Assembly (NCBI GenBank): GCA_965249525.1
Contig: OZ252237.1
Span: forward strand, 1,178,001 to 1,242,000
Direction: 5' to 3'
Origin: G965240465 sp965249525
GTDB taxonomy: Bacteria > SAR324 > JACQKK01
Length of the DNA stretch: 64,000 nucleotides
The position numbers and the translations under genes are program-made. The notes under the pieces are model-generated. The model was not told the DNA's origin. It worked only from the letters and a program-made list of their open reading frames with translations, and did not search any database. Position 1 is the first letter of the stretch. Every line of letters begins with the position of its first letter. This document shows, in pieces, positions 16,908-25,694 of this stretch.

Positions 16908-17521
16908 TGCCCTCCCCAGATCCGCAGGACGCCAAACAACTGCTTCGCCGCAAAATCCTGGCGAAAAGACGCTCCCTCTCGCCCCAAGCACTTCAACAAG
17001 CCAGCCTGGCCATCGCCCACAGACTCTTTCAGCTGCCAGCTTGGAAACAGGCCTGCGGCATCCACTGCTTCCTCAGCCTCCCCCATGAACCCAGCACCCT
17101 GCCCATCTGGCAGGCAGCCAGCCCTGAAAAAACCTGCTTTGCCCCGGTGCAGCTGCCCCAGCATCAGCTGGGCGCAGCCCCCTGGAACCCCCGCCAACCC
17201 CTGGTTCAAGCAGCATTTGGCGTATTAGAACCTCCCCCCCCGCCCCAAGGACACCAGCCCCTCTCTCCCTCTCAAGCAGCAGCCATTGACATAGTGATTG
17301 TCCCCGGCATCGCCTTTGACCAACAACGCCAGCGCCTAGGCTACGGCAAAGGCTTTTATGACCGCTTCATCACCCAGCTGAAAGCCCTGAAAAAATCCCC
17401 CCCAACCCTGATCGGCTTAGCCTTGGAACTGCAATGCCTGCCCACGCTTCCCAGCGAACCCCACGATATCCCCCTGGACATCATCCTCACGCCCTCTTTC
17501 TCCATACCCCCAGGCTGCTGA
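16907..17521 (+). CDS. 5-formyltetrahydrofolate cyclo-ligase
   Basis: ATP-dependent conversion of 5-formyl-THF to 5,10-methenyl-THF, which returns folate to one-carbon metabolism. The signature GYGKGFYDRF sits near residue 145, preceded by IVPGIAFDQQRQRLGYG; basic residues near the N-terminus (QLLRRKILAKRRSLS) are also typical. The 204 residues match the family. ATG 16907 shares its A with the preceding TGA stop, so it is likely coupled to the small membrane protein. In other proteobacteria this gene often follows 6S RNA; I see no 6S-like RNA here. Confidence 0.9.
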   Translation: MPSPDPQDAKQLLRRKILAKRRSLSPQALQQASLAIAHRLFQLPAWKQACGIHCFLSLPHEPSTLPIWQAASPEKTCFAPVQLPQHQLGAAPWNPRQPLVQAAFGVLEPPPPPQGHQPLSPSQAAAIDIVIVPGIAFDQQRQRLGYGKGFYDRFITQLKALKKSPPTLIGLALELQCLPTLPSEPHDIPLDIILTPSFSIPPGC

Positions 17522-17794
17522 TGAACACCCGCCGCCAAGCATGGGGGCAGCTGCTGGGGCGCATACACCCCCCAGGCTGCGCAAAAGACGGGCTGTTTTT
17601 TTGGCATGCAGGCATGCATCAGCCAAGAAAAGAGCCAATAAAAGAGCTAAGAAAAGAGCCAAGAAAAGAGCATAGTGTTTCGGGTGCAGCTTTAAGGGTT
17701 GCATCTCCATCCATAGAATGCGATACCATAAGCATGATCATTCCTTAGTGGAATTGTATTTGGATAGTCTATCTCAGTAACCATAACCCGCCCC
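17522..17794. other. Intergenic region with short A/G-rich repeats
   Basis: 273 bp. At about 17622-17672 there are four units of AAAAGAGCCAAT/G (AAGAAAAGAGCC). No gene or clear regulatory site is visible. Confidence 0.5.
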
Positions 17795-18190
17795 ATGCCC
17801 CAGACTGCCAAGTTCAAAAGCAGCGGTATGCAGCACCTGATGACCCTAGCAAAGCTGTTGCTCATCAGCGGAGCGGTGGTATTGCAGCTTGCCTGGGTAC
17901 AGCTTGCCTGGGTACAACCTGCCTGGGCACAGCCTGCCTTTGCAGATGGCGCTAAGTTGTATATTTCCAAAGGATGTGCTGCCTGTCATGGACAGCAAGG
18001 ACGCCAGCCCATTGCTGCTAACTATCCCAAGTTGGCGGGACAAAACGCTGTGTATACCGCAGCCCAGCTCAAAGCTTATAAAGATCGTTCCCGCACCAGT
18101 GCTTTGGCGGGAGTGATGTGGCTCTCAGCTGCCAGCCTGAACGATGACCAAATACGCCAAATTGCTGACTATTTGCAGTCATTGAAGTAA
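17795..18190 (+). CDS. Monohaem cytochrome c (class I, c4/c553-like)
   Basis: A 131-residue secreted electron carrier. A signal peptide (hydrophobic core LAKLLLISGAVVLQLAW) ends near AQPAFA; one haem c site CAACH follows and a Met ligand is likely in GVMWLS. The ending QIRQIADYLQSLK is typical of small cytochromes c. The signal region contains a 15-bp in-frame tandem duplication (LAWVQ LAWVQ PAWAQ). The alternative start at 17828 also leaves a signal peptide. The next gene is a clear paralogue 56 bp downstream, so the two are a duplicated pair serving periplasmic electron transfer. Confidence 0.85.
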   Translation: MPQTAKFKSSGMQHLMTLAKLLLISGAVVLQLAWVQLAWVQPAWAQPAFADGAKLYISKGCAACHGQQGRQPIAANYPKLAGQNAVYTAAQLKAYKDRSRTSALAGVMWLSAASLNDDQIRQIADYLQSLK

Positions 18191-18246
18191 GCTGGTGTCT
18201 TTCTCTTCCCTCTCTTCCCCCTCTTCCCCCTCTTCCCCGCCTGACG

Positions 18247-18627
18247 ATGCCAGCTTTTGCTTCTTTGCCCCGTCTGTTTGCAGCCCCGAGCGCTTCCCCT
18301 AGCCGACGATGCTGCTGGCTGCTGCTGCTCATGCTGGGCTGCTGGCTGGGCGTTGCCAAGCAGGTGCAGGCACAGCCTGCGGGAGCTAGTGCCTATCAGC
18401 GCCAGGCTTGTGCTGCCTGCCACGGAGAGAGGGGACAGCAGCCCATCGGCAACGGCGTACCCAAATTGGCAGGACAAAACGCTGCCTACCTCAGCGAACA
18501 GCTGCTGGCTTTCCGCAACCTCACACGCAACAGTGCAGCCTCACAAGCCATGTGGACGCACGCCCGTCGCCTCAGCAATACCGAAATACAACAAATCGCC
18601 TCCTGGTTATCTGCACAAAAACCTTAG
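18247..18627 (+). CDS. Monohaem cytochrome c, second copy
   Basis: A 126-residue paralogue of the preceding gene. An Arg-rich N-terminus and hydrophobic segment (CCWLLLLMLGCWLGVAKQVQA) form the signal peptide; haem site CAACH; shared block GQQPIGNGVPKLAGQNAAYL; Met ligand probably in QAMWTHARRLS; ending IQQIASWLSAQ. The 5' flank (18201-18240) has repeated CTCTTCCCC units. The thioesterase gene follows after 21 bp on the same strand. Oxidase or reductase partner is not in the window. Confidence 0.85.
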   Translation: MPAFASLPRLFAAPSASPSRRCCWLLLLMLGCWLGVAKQVQAQPAGASAYQRQACAACHGERGQQPIGNGVPKLAGQNAAYLSEQLLAFRNLTRNSAASQAMWTHARRLSNTEIQQIASWLSAQKP

Positions 18628-18648
18628 CCCTAGCCGCATCACCCCAGC

Positions 18649-19077
18649 ATGTCCGCCTCTTTCCAGCTGGATTTTCAGGTCCGCGACTATGAATTGGACC
18701 AATTCGGTGTGGTCAACAATGCGGTCTATCTCAATTACCTAGAACACACCCGTCATGTCTTCTTGCTGAAAATCGGCATGGATACTGCCCAAATCGCCAG
18801 CAATAACCAATCCCTGGCACTCTCAGAAATCCACTTGCAGTTCCACCAATCCCTGCGTGCGCATCAAACTTTCAGCGTCCATCTCCAAATCAGCAAACTG
18901 CGCCGCACCAGCCTGGTTATCAGCCAACAAATCACACGCCCTGCTGCCACCCCCAGCCAGCCGCCTGAACCCATCCTCAGCGCAGCAGCCACCGCCGTCT
19001 TCTTAAACCAACAAGCAAAGCCCACCCGTCTCACCCATGAACTCCAACAGCGTCTGCAGCCTTATATCTCCTCATAG
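18649..19077 (+). CDS. Acyl-CoA thioesterase, 4HBT hotdog family
   Basis: A 142-residue single hotdog-fold enzyme of the 4-hydroxybenzoyl-CoA thioesterase/YbgC type. The catalytic region DQFGVVNNAVYLNYLEHTRH carries the Asp and the N-x-x-Y-L-x-Y-x-E-x-x-R pattern of the family. It probably hydrolyses short or medium acyl-CoA thioesters in the cytoplasm. It stands at the end of the cytochrome c cluster with no obvious functional link; a weak hairpin follows at 19151. Confidence 0.82.
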   Translation: MSASFQLDFQVRDYELDQFGVVNNAVYLNYLEHTRHVFLLKIGMDTAQIASNNQSLALSEIHLQFHQSLRAHQTFSVHLQISKLRRTSLVISQQITRPAATPSQPPEPILSAAATAVFLNQQAKPTRLTHELQQRLQPYISS

Positions 19078-19150
19078 TCTACGGCAGCTGTACGGGTCTG
19101 CTTAGACTCACAAGCCTCCAACCTGGCAGCCAACAACCCTTTTATTAAAA

Positions 19151-19168
19151 AAAACAGGCTGCTGTTTT
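19151..19168. terminator. Weak A/T-flanked hairpin
   Basis: AAAACAG-GCTG-CTGTTTT, a perfect 7-bp dyad preceded by an A-run. It could end transcription of the thioesterase or act as an operator, since the YHS gene -10 element begins 29 bp later. Confidence 0.3.
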
Positions 19169-19193
19169 GATGGATAACTTTTGTGCTATACTG

Positions 19194-19202
19194 CAAGCAG
19201 CA
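19194..19202 (+). promoter_or_regulatory. Extended -10 promoter for the YHS gene
   Basis: TGCTATACT is a good extended -10 element; no strong -35 is seen. It predicts a leader of about 115 nt before ATG 19323. Confidence 0.45.
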
Positions 19203-19322
19203 GCAGTTTTTACAAACCCTCACAGCCATTATGAAACCGAATCGCCCCTTTTGCTGCTAGGATTTTGTTGCTGGAAACAAATCCCCGCTTCTCTTATTCC
19301 CTTATCTTTATATGGAGCAACC

Positions 19323-19808
19323 ATGTACCAACACACCCCTCCCCTGTTCATGCGCCCGTGGATGCTGGCATTGGCCCTAACTGCCGCCATGGGGCTGCAA
19401 GCCTCAGTGTTTTCCTCGCCTGCCTGGGCCTTGGAACCCACATTCCAAGCCAATGGCTTGGCTATTAGCGGCTATGACCCCGTGGCCTACTTCACTGAGA
19501 AACGCCCCGTCCCTGGCAAGGCAGAATTTGAAACCCAATGGAAGGGTGCCACCTGGCGCTTTGCCTCTAAGGAAAACCGTCAACGTTTCTTGAAGAACCC
19601 CAAAAGTTACGCCCCTCAATACGGGGGTTATTGCGCTTATGCCGTTTCCAAAAACTCCACCGCTTCTACCGACCCCCAGGCCTGGACAGTGGACAACAAC
19701 AAGCTGTACCTCAACTACAACGTTCTGGTGAGAACCATTTGGCAACGCAAGCAAGCAGAAAACATCAAAAAAGGCAATATATTCTGGCCCCAACTGCTGA
19801 AGCAGTAG
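19323..19808 (+). CDS. Exported YHS-domain protein
   Basis: A 161-residue protein with a signal peptide (MRPWMLALALTAAMGLQASV, cleavage near SPAWA) and a YHS domain: ISGYDPVAYFTEKRPVPGKA, W-R-F-A-S-K-E-N-R-Q-R-F and YAPQYGGYCAYAVS. YHS domains are linked to metal binding in copper and other metal handling proteins, but this exported subgroup has no settled role. ATG 19323 was chosen from GGAG 7 bases upstream and because the longer frame lacks a signal. It is convergent with the rhodanese-NifU gene. Confidence 0.85.
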   Translation: MYQHTPPLFMRPWMLALALTAAMGLQASVFSSPAWALEPTFQANGLAISGYDPVAYFTEKRPVPGKAEFETQWKGATWRFASKENRQRFLKNPKSYAPQYGGYCAYAVSKNSTASTDPQAWTVDNNKLYLNYNVLVRTIWQRKQAENIKKGNIFWPQLLKQ

Positions 19809-19830
19809 TGAACCAGAACAGCAGGCAAAG

Positions 19831-20445
19831 CTATTTGCTAGGCTGGTAGTAGGGGTTGTCGCCTTGGTCGTGGTTTGTAACGTCCACCAGCGCAGTCATA
19901 TCAGGGAAGACCTCGCGCATGCGTTTTTCTACACCTTGGCGCAGGGTGACATCCACCATCCCGCAGCCTTGGCAGCCGCCGCCCAGTTCTACATAGACCT
20001 TGTTGTCTTTCACATCCACCAATGAAAAGTGGCCTCCGTGGGATGCCACAGCAGGATTGATTTCTATATCCAGCAGATTCTGCATGACTTCTTTTTGTAT
20101 TTCCACCGCATCATCCTTGCTGCAAGAGAGCTTGATATCGTAGGAAGAGTCTTTAAGGAGGGTTTTCAGGGACTCATGTCCTTCTTCCACGAAGTAATAG
20201 TCGCTGAAGCCGTTATCGCAGAGAATGTCTGATGCTTGTTTGGCGATGCCTTCACCGCCGTCATAAAAGAGGATTTCACCGCTGAAGGGCAAACGATGCA
20301 GGTTGGATTCAAAGTGCTGAAATGGAAGGTTGTGAGCCCCTGCCAGGTGCTCGGTCTCATATTCCTCGGCAGAACGCAGGTCAAACACATAGGCGGGTTG
20401 TGCTTCTTTGCGTTTTTTGGCAAATTCTTCAATAGAAAGTTTCAT
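19831..20445 (-). CDS. Rhodanese-like / NifU C-terminal domain fusion
   Basis: 204 residues from ATG 20445 (GGTGA precedes it; the frame extends to TTG 20475). Residues 1-100 are rhodanese-like (YVFDLRSAEEYETEHLAGAH, then ILFYDGGEGIAKQASDIL), but the catalytic loop has Asp where the active cysteine should be, so sulfurtransferase activity is unlikely. Residues about 110-204 are a NifU C-terminal (Nfu) domain with the cluster-binding CQGC in GGGCQGCGMVDVTL. Nfu proteins carry and deliver Fe-S clusters. The architecture differs from NfuA, whose N-terminal domain is A-type, and suggests an Fe-S carrier with a binding-only rhodanese module. Confidence 0.85.
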   Translation of the reverse strand: MKLSIEEFAKKRKEAQPAYVFDLRSAEEYETEHLAGAHNLPFQHFESNLHRLPFSGEILFYDGGEGIAKQASDILCDNGFSDYYFVEEGHESLKTLLKDSSYDIKLSCSKDDAVEIQKEVMQNLLDIEINPAVASHGGHFSLVDVKDNKVYVELGGGCQGCGMVDVTLRQGVEKRMREVFPDMTALVDVTNHDQGDNPYYQPSK

Positions 20446-20493
20446 AGTTTCACCAGGGGGATGAGAGGGGAGCAAAATCTACCTTACCAGAAT

Positions 20494-20522
20494 ATCCTAG
20501 CTGATTTGACAACTATCTGCAA
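20494..20522 (-). promoter_or_regulatory. Possible sigma-70 promoter for rhodanese-NifU gene
   Basis: On the minus strand TTGCAG (20517-20522), 17-bp spacer, TAGGAT (20494-20499), about 45 bp upstream of ATG 20445. Moderate match. Confidence 0.3.
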
Positions 20523-20589
20523 AGGCAATCGTCATGAGAAATAATGGTTGATTGCAAACAGCAGTCTGGCTAACGATGGGAGACGGGGT

Positions 20590-23046
20590 GTGTACGCTGA
20601 GAAGCAACGGATTTTTTTGATAGCAAGCTTGAAAAAACAGTGGAGAGCTGAGTATGCAAGCACCGCTGCTTGGGTGCTGCTGTTGGCGGGTTGTTGTATC
20701 TGGTGGCGGATTTTTGTTGACAGACTTCCTGCGGGGTGGGTTTGGGGTCTAGAAAAGGACCTCATAGAGTCTTTATTTAGTTGGAATTATTTTGGTCGCT
20801 GGATAGACTGGCTGCCGTTTCCACAGCTGCTGCCTGGTGGGGATGTGCACAGCTATCCTTACCAGGGGGGAGTGCTGGTGCAGCCTTGGGTACTTGAGCT
20901 GTATGTGTTCATGTCTCTGGGACAGCAATGGCAGGTGGGTGGCGGTTGGCTGGTGTACTATGCGGTGTTCAGCGTGTTGGCGGGCTGTTTGGGAAGTTTT
21001 TGGCTGCTGCGGGGGGTGTATGGAGAACAGCGCGCTGGTTGGTTTGCTTTACTGGTTACGGTTTTCAATTTTTATATTGGCTTCAAGCAGAATGTCCATT
21101 TGAATATTAGTTTTTACCACTGGCTGCTGTTGGGGGTGGTGGTGGATTTTCTGTTGTTTCGACAGCTGGTAAGAGAAAGACGGCTGCATTTGCCCTTGGT
21201 GATGCTGCGGGGGCTGCTGCTGCTGCTGGGTCTGGGACATGACTTGAGCTATATAGCAGCAATGAATGTTACTTCGTTGGTGCTGGTGCTGATATTTGGA
21301 CTGGGCTGGGTGTGGCGTCAACAATGGCTGGCAGCGGGCAGTTGGTGGCAGTTGGCGGGGCGAGCCTGGCGGGACGCCTGGAGGCAGTGGCGGGAGATGC
21401 CCTGGCGGCATGGTCTCTTGTTGGCGGGCATGCTGCTGGTGGGTTGGTTGTATGTGCCCTTGGTGCTGCAGTTGCTGCAGGCTATTCCGTCCTCGGATCT
21501 GGAAACTGATCATTATCGTATTTTCTGGTTTGCCAACCCGCTGCGGATACTGCTGCCATATCTGCAGGGGAGTTTCTCTTTGGAATTGCTTGATCTCAGG
21601 GAGCATCCCTTCAGTGGCACTGCTGGCTGGAGCTTGTTGTCGCTGGGGGTGCTGGGGTGGCTGGCAGCCATAAGAAGCCGCAGGCATGCTGGGGTATCTG
21701 CACCTGCACCACAAGCCTCTGCCTGGGTCTGGCTGCTTCCTAGTGCGGTGTTGTTGGGACTGCTGGTATTCAATATCCCGCGGCTGCTGCCCACGCTGCA
21801 GATCTTTCCTTGGCATCATTTTTCACGGGTGGGAGGACGGGGAACCTTGCTTTATCCTGTGCTGCTGCTGCTGCCTGCCTTGGAGATCAAACGCTGGCAG
21901 GTTCCCAAGTGGTTTTGGGCTGCCTGGCTGGTGGTGGGCGGTTTGGAATTGCACACCTTCACCCGCATTCTTCCCCAACCTGCACCGGCAGCAGCCGATG
22001 GGCAGAAAGTGCTGGCGTACAGCGCTTTTGTCCAGCAGCAGCCAGGGGAGGCTATCTTTGAGTGGCCGTTTTGTCTGCGCAGACGCGGCTTTCGTGAATT
22101 ATGCCCCTTTAATTTCTGGGCAGAGGACATTGGCTTCTTGCGAATGTACCATGGCAAAAAGGGTCTGGCTGGGGTTTGGAATATATGGCCTGCTGGACAT
22201 CTGATGGAAGCCTTAAAGATACAGGGCTGGCCGCATCTGCTGCTGCCAGAAGCCCGTCAATGGGGAGAGTATCAAGAACCACGCCGTCAACAACGCTGCT
22301 TGCAAGAACACGAATACCGATTTCTGGAACGCCATTTGGCGCAGCACGATTTTGCTGGCATTCAAGTGCAAGAAGACTTGCTGGCACCTGGCTGTGCAGC
22401 GGGGTTTTACCGTCGTTTTGGACAGCCAACCGCACGCCTGCTGGCCAATCGCCACAAGCCCACACAGCTGAGTTTTGTGCCTCTGGATGACAGCTGGCGC
22501 CAACGGCATCAAAAGGATGCCCAGAGCGACCCTCCTCCGCTGATTTTATTTGAAGCCCCCCTGGCAGATTTTGTAGCCTTGGAACGCCCCTACGGGCTTA
22601 GCTTCAAAGGACTGAAGCGCCGTTCAAAACGTACAGGTACATACCGCAGCATCGGGCGCGAACGCTACTCCTTGGGGAAAACAACCCAGCTGCGCTGGCA
22701 TGCAGCACAAGCTGGTCAAGTACAACTGCATGCCGAACTGGAAAGCCTGTATCAAAACCAGCAGGTGCGCCTGATATGCAACCATACGCCGCTAGGGCAG
22801 TGGGGGCCGCTTGCCAAGGGGCAACAGCTGCGCATCCAACAGACTTGCCCCACCTCAGCAGGTCTCAACGAATTGCACCTAGAATACACCGTACAGGGAG
22901 GAAACAATCTGTGGATAGCTGTCCAGAAGCAGCTGTTTGAGGAGGGTTTAAGCGGCTTGTCACAAAGCAAATTGCAGCAGGCGCATCAACGTTATCTGGC
23001 ATCAGCCGTGCGCTTCACCAGACTGCAATTAAAAAACCTCCCCTAG
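20590..23046 (+). CDS. Large polytopic membrane protein, copy 1 (possible GT-C-like)
   Basis: 818 residues from GTG 20590, preferred over TTG 20548 because GGGAG lies 7 bases upstream in both copies. The first half has about ten hydrophobic segments and an early extracytoplasmic loop with PGGDVHSYPYQGG; the second half is mostly soluble and ends in a beta-rich region. The layout recalls GT-C glycosyltransferases and YfhO-like proteins, but I see no decisive motif, so the function is unknown. Copy 2 follows 133 bp later and is about 95% identical. The upstream gene is divergent and the downstream 80 bp are also homologous between copies. Confidence 0.7.
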   Translation: MYAEKQRIFLIASLKKQWRAEYASTAAWVLLLAGCCIWWRIFVDRLPAGWVWGLEKDLIESLFSWNYFGRWIDWLPFPQLLPGGDVHSYPYQGGVLVQPWVLELYVFMSLGQQWQVGGGWLVYYAVFSVLAGCLGSFWLLRGVYGEQRAGWFALLVTVFNFYIGFKQNVHLNISFYHWLLLGVVVDFLLFRQLVRERRLHLPLVMLRGLLLLLGLGHDLSYIAAMNVTSLVLVLIFGLGWVWRQQWLAAGSWWQLAGRAWRDAWRQWREMPWRHGLLLAGMLLVGWLYVPLVLQLLQAIPSSDLETDHYRIFWFANPLRILLPYLQGSFSLELLDLREHPFSGTAGWSLLSLGVLGWLAAIRSRRHAGVSAPAPQASAWVWLLPSAVLLGLLVFNIPRLLPTLQIFPWHHFSRVGGRGTLLYPVLLLLPALEIKRWQVPKWFWAAWLVVGGLELHTFTRILPQPAPAAADGQKVLAYSAFVQQQPGEAIFEWPFCLRRRGFRELCPFNFWAEDIGFLRMYHGKKGLAGVWNIWPAGHLMEALKIQGWPHLLLPEARQWGEYQEPRRQQRCLQEHEYRFLERHLAQHDFAGIQVQEDLLAPGCAAGFYRRFGQPTARLLANRHKPTQLSFVPLDDSWRQRHQKDAQSDPPPLILFEAPLADFVALERPYGLSFKGLKRRSKRTGTYRSIGRERYSLGKTTQLRWHAAQAGQVQLHAELESLYQNQQVRLICNHTPLGQWGPLAKGQQLRIQQTCPTSAGLNELHLEYTVQGGNNLWIAVQKQLFEEGLSGLSQSKLQQAHQRYLASAVRFTRLQLKNLP

Positions 23047-23179
23047 CACCAGCAGTCTCTGGCTAGGCGCACCCAAACAGTTTGTCCCCTGGCTGATGCT
23101 CATGACGGGAATGTCTCCGCTAGTCACAAAATAATGCTTGATTGCAAACAGCAGTCTGGCTAAGGATGGGAGACGGGAT

Positions 23180-25645
23180 GTGTACGCTGAGAAGCAACGG
23201 ATTTTTTTGATAGCAAGCTTGAAAAAACAGTGGAGAGCTGAGTATGCAAGCACCGCTGCTTGGGTGCTGCTGTTGGCGGGTTGTTGTATCTGGTGGCGGA
23301 TTTTTGTTGACAGACTTCCTGCGGGGTGGGTTTGGGGTCTAGAAAAGGACCTCATAGAGGCTTTATTCGGTTGGAATTATTTTGGTCGTTGGATAGACTG
23401 GCTGCCGTTTCCACAGCTGCTGCCTGGTGGGGATGTGCACAGCTATCCCTACCAGGGGGGAGGGCTGGTGCAGCCTTGGGTATTTGAACTGTCTTTGTTC
23501 ATGTCTCTGGCACAGCAATGGCAGGTGGGCGGAGGTTGGCTGGTGTACTATGCGGTGTTCAGCGTGTTGGCGGGCTGTTTGGGAAGTTTTTGGCTGCTGC
23601 GGGGGGCCTATGGAGAACAGCGTGCTGGTTGGTTTGCTTTACTGGTTACGGTTTTCAATTTTTATATTGGCTTCAAGCAGAATGTCCATTTGAACACTGG
23701 CTTTTACCACTGGCTGCTGTTGGGGGTGGTGGTGGATTTTCTGTTGTTTCGACAGCTGGTAAGAGAAAGACGGCTGCATTTGCCCTTGGTGATGCTGCGG
23801 GGGCTGCTGCTGCTGCTGGGGCTGGGACATGCCCTGGAATATGTAGCAGCAATGAATGTTACTTCGTTGGTGCTGGTGCTGATATTTGGACTGGGCTGGG
23901 TGTGGCGTCAACAATGGCTGGCAGCGGGCAGTTGGTGGCAGTTGGCGGGGCGAGCCTGGCGGGACGCCTGGAGGCAGTGGCGGGAGATGCCCTGGAGGCA
24001 TGGTCTCTTGTTGGCGGGCATGCTGCTGGTGGGTTGGTTGTATGTGCCCTTGGTGCTGCAGTTATTGCAGGCTATTCCGTCCTCGGATCTGGAAACTGAT
24101 CATTATCGTATTTTCTGGTTTGCCAACCCGCTGCGGATACTGCTGCCATATCTGCAGGGGAGTTTCTCTTTGGAATTGCTTGATCTCAGGGAGCATCCCT
24201 TCAGTGGCACTGCTGGCTGGAGCTTGTTGTCGCTGGGGGTGCTGGGGTGGCTGGCAGCCATAAGAAGCCGCAGGCGGGCGGGGATGTCTGCGCCAGCAGC
24301 GATGCCTGCACCACATGCCCCTGCCTGGGTCTGGCTGCTTCCTAGTGCGGTGTTGTTGGGACTGCTGGTATTCAATATCCCGCGGCTGCTGCCCACGCTG
24401 CAGATCTTTCCTTGGCATCATTTTTCACGGGTGGGAGGACGGGGAACCTTGCTTTATCCTGTGCTGCTGCTGCTGCCTGCCTTGGAGATCAAACGCTGGC
24501 AGGTTCCCAAGTGGTTTTGGGCTGCCTGGCTGGTGGTGGGCGGTTTGGAATTGCACACCTTCACCCGCATTCTTCCTGAGCGTTCACCTGCCGCAGCCGA
24601 TGGGCAGAAAGTGCTGGCGTACAGTGCTTTTGTCCAGCAGCAGCCAGGGGAAGCCATCTTTGAGTGGCCGTTTTGTCTGCACAGACGCGGCTTTCGTGAA
24701 TTATGCCCCCTTGATTTCTGGGCAGAGGACATTGGCTTCTTGCGAATGTATCATGGCAAGAAGGGTCTGGCTGGGGTTTGGAGTGTATGGCCTAGCATAG
24801 ATCTGATGGAAGCTTTAAAGATACAGGGCTGGCCGCATCTGCTACTGCCAGAAGCCCGTCAATGGGGAGAGTATAAAGAACCACGCCGTCAACAACGCTG
24901 CTTGCAAGAACACGAATACCGATTTCTGGAACGCCATTTGGCGCAGCACGATTTTGCTGGCATTCAAGTGCAAGAAGACTTGCTGGCACCTGGCTGTGCA
25001 GCGGAGTTTTACCGTCGTTTTGGACAGCCAACCGCACGCCTGCTGGCCAATCGCCACAAGCCCACACAGCTGAGTTTTGTGCCTCTGGATGACAGCTGGC
25101 GCCAACGGCATCAAAAGGATGCCCAGAGCGACCCTCCGCTGATTTTATTTGAAGCCCCCCTGGCTGATTTTGTAGCCTTGGAACGCCCCTACGGGCTTAG
25201 CTTCAAAGGACTGAAGTTTCGCGCAAAACGTACAGGTACATACCGCAGCATCGGGCGCGAACGCTACTCCTTGGGGAAAGTAACCCAGCTGCGCTGGCAT
25301 GCAGCACAAGCTGGTCAAGTACAACTGCATGCCGAACTGGAAAGCCTGTATCAAAACCAGCAGGTGCGCCTGATATGCAACCATACGCCGCTAGGGCAGT
25401 GGGGGCCGCTTGCCAAGGGGCAACAGCTGCGCATCCAACAGACTTGCCCCACCTCAGCAGGTCTCAACGAATTGCACCTAGAATACACCGTACAGGGAGG
25501 AAACAATCTGTGGATAGCTGTCCAGAAGCAGCTGTTTGAGGAGGGTTTAAGCGGCTTGTCACAAAGCAAATTGCAGCAGGCGCATCAACGTTATCTGGCA
25601 TCAGCCGTGCGCTTCACCAGACTGCAATTAAAAAACCTCCCCTAG
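23180..25645 (+). CDS. Large polytopic membrane protein, copy 2
   Basis: 821 residues, a tandem duplicate of the preceding gene. Differences cluster in a few places: the loop after the tenth hydrophobic segment (RRRAGMSAPAAMPAPHAP against RRHAGVSAPAPQAS), a site in the soluble half (LKFRAKRTG against LKRRSKRTG), and around GHALEYVAA against GHDLSYIAA. Homology starts about 50 bp upstream of the GTG and continues past the stop, where TAGCACC, CTCTGGCT and the GTCTCCGCC ends align loosely. It ends 49 bp from the convergent ParA-like gene. Both copies are intact, so both are probably used. Confidence 0.7.
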   Translation: MYAEKQRIFLIASLKKQWRAEYASTAAWVLLLAGCCIWWRIFVDRLPAGWVWGLEKDLIEALFGWNYFGRWIDWLPFPQLLPGGDVHSYPYQGGGLVQPWVFELSLFMSLAQQWQVGGGWLVYYAVFSVLAGCLGSFWLLRGAYGEQRAGWFALLVTVFNFYIGFKQNVHLNTGFYHWLLLGVVVDFLLFRQLVRERRLHLPLVMLRGLLLLLGLGHALEYVAAMNVTSLVLVLIFGLGWVWRQQWLAAGSWWQLAGRAWRDAWRQWREMPWRHGLLLAGMLLVGWLYVPLVLQLLQAIPSSDLETDHYRIFWFANPLRILLPYLQGSFSLELLDLREHPFSGTAGWSLLSLGVLGWLAAIRSRRRAGMSAPAAMPAPHAPAWVWLLPSAVLLGLLVFNIPRLLPTLQIFPWHHFSRVGGRGTLLYPVLLLLPALEIKRWQVPKWFWAAWLVVGGLELHTFTRILPERSPAAADGQKVLAYSAFVQQQPGEAIFEWPFCLHRRGFRELCPLDFWAEDIGFLRMYHGKKGLAGVWSVWPSIDLMEALKIQGWPHLLLPEARQWGEYKEPRRQQRCLQEHEYRFLERHLAQHDFAGIQVQEDLLAPGCAAEFYRRFGQPTARLLANRHKPTQLSFVPLDDSWRQRHQKDAQSDPPLILFEAPLADFVALERPYGLSFKGLKFRAKRTGTYRSIGRERYSLGKVTQLRWHAAQAGQVQLHAELESLYQNQQVRLICNHTPLGQWGPLAKGQQLRIQQTCPTSAGLNELHLEYTVQGGNNLWIAVQKQLFEEGLSGLSQSKLQQAHQRYLASAVRFTRLQLKNLP

Positions 25646-25694
25646 CACACCCTCTATGGCTGGGCATACCAAACAACTCGTCTCCTGATGTGGT

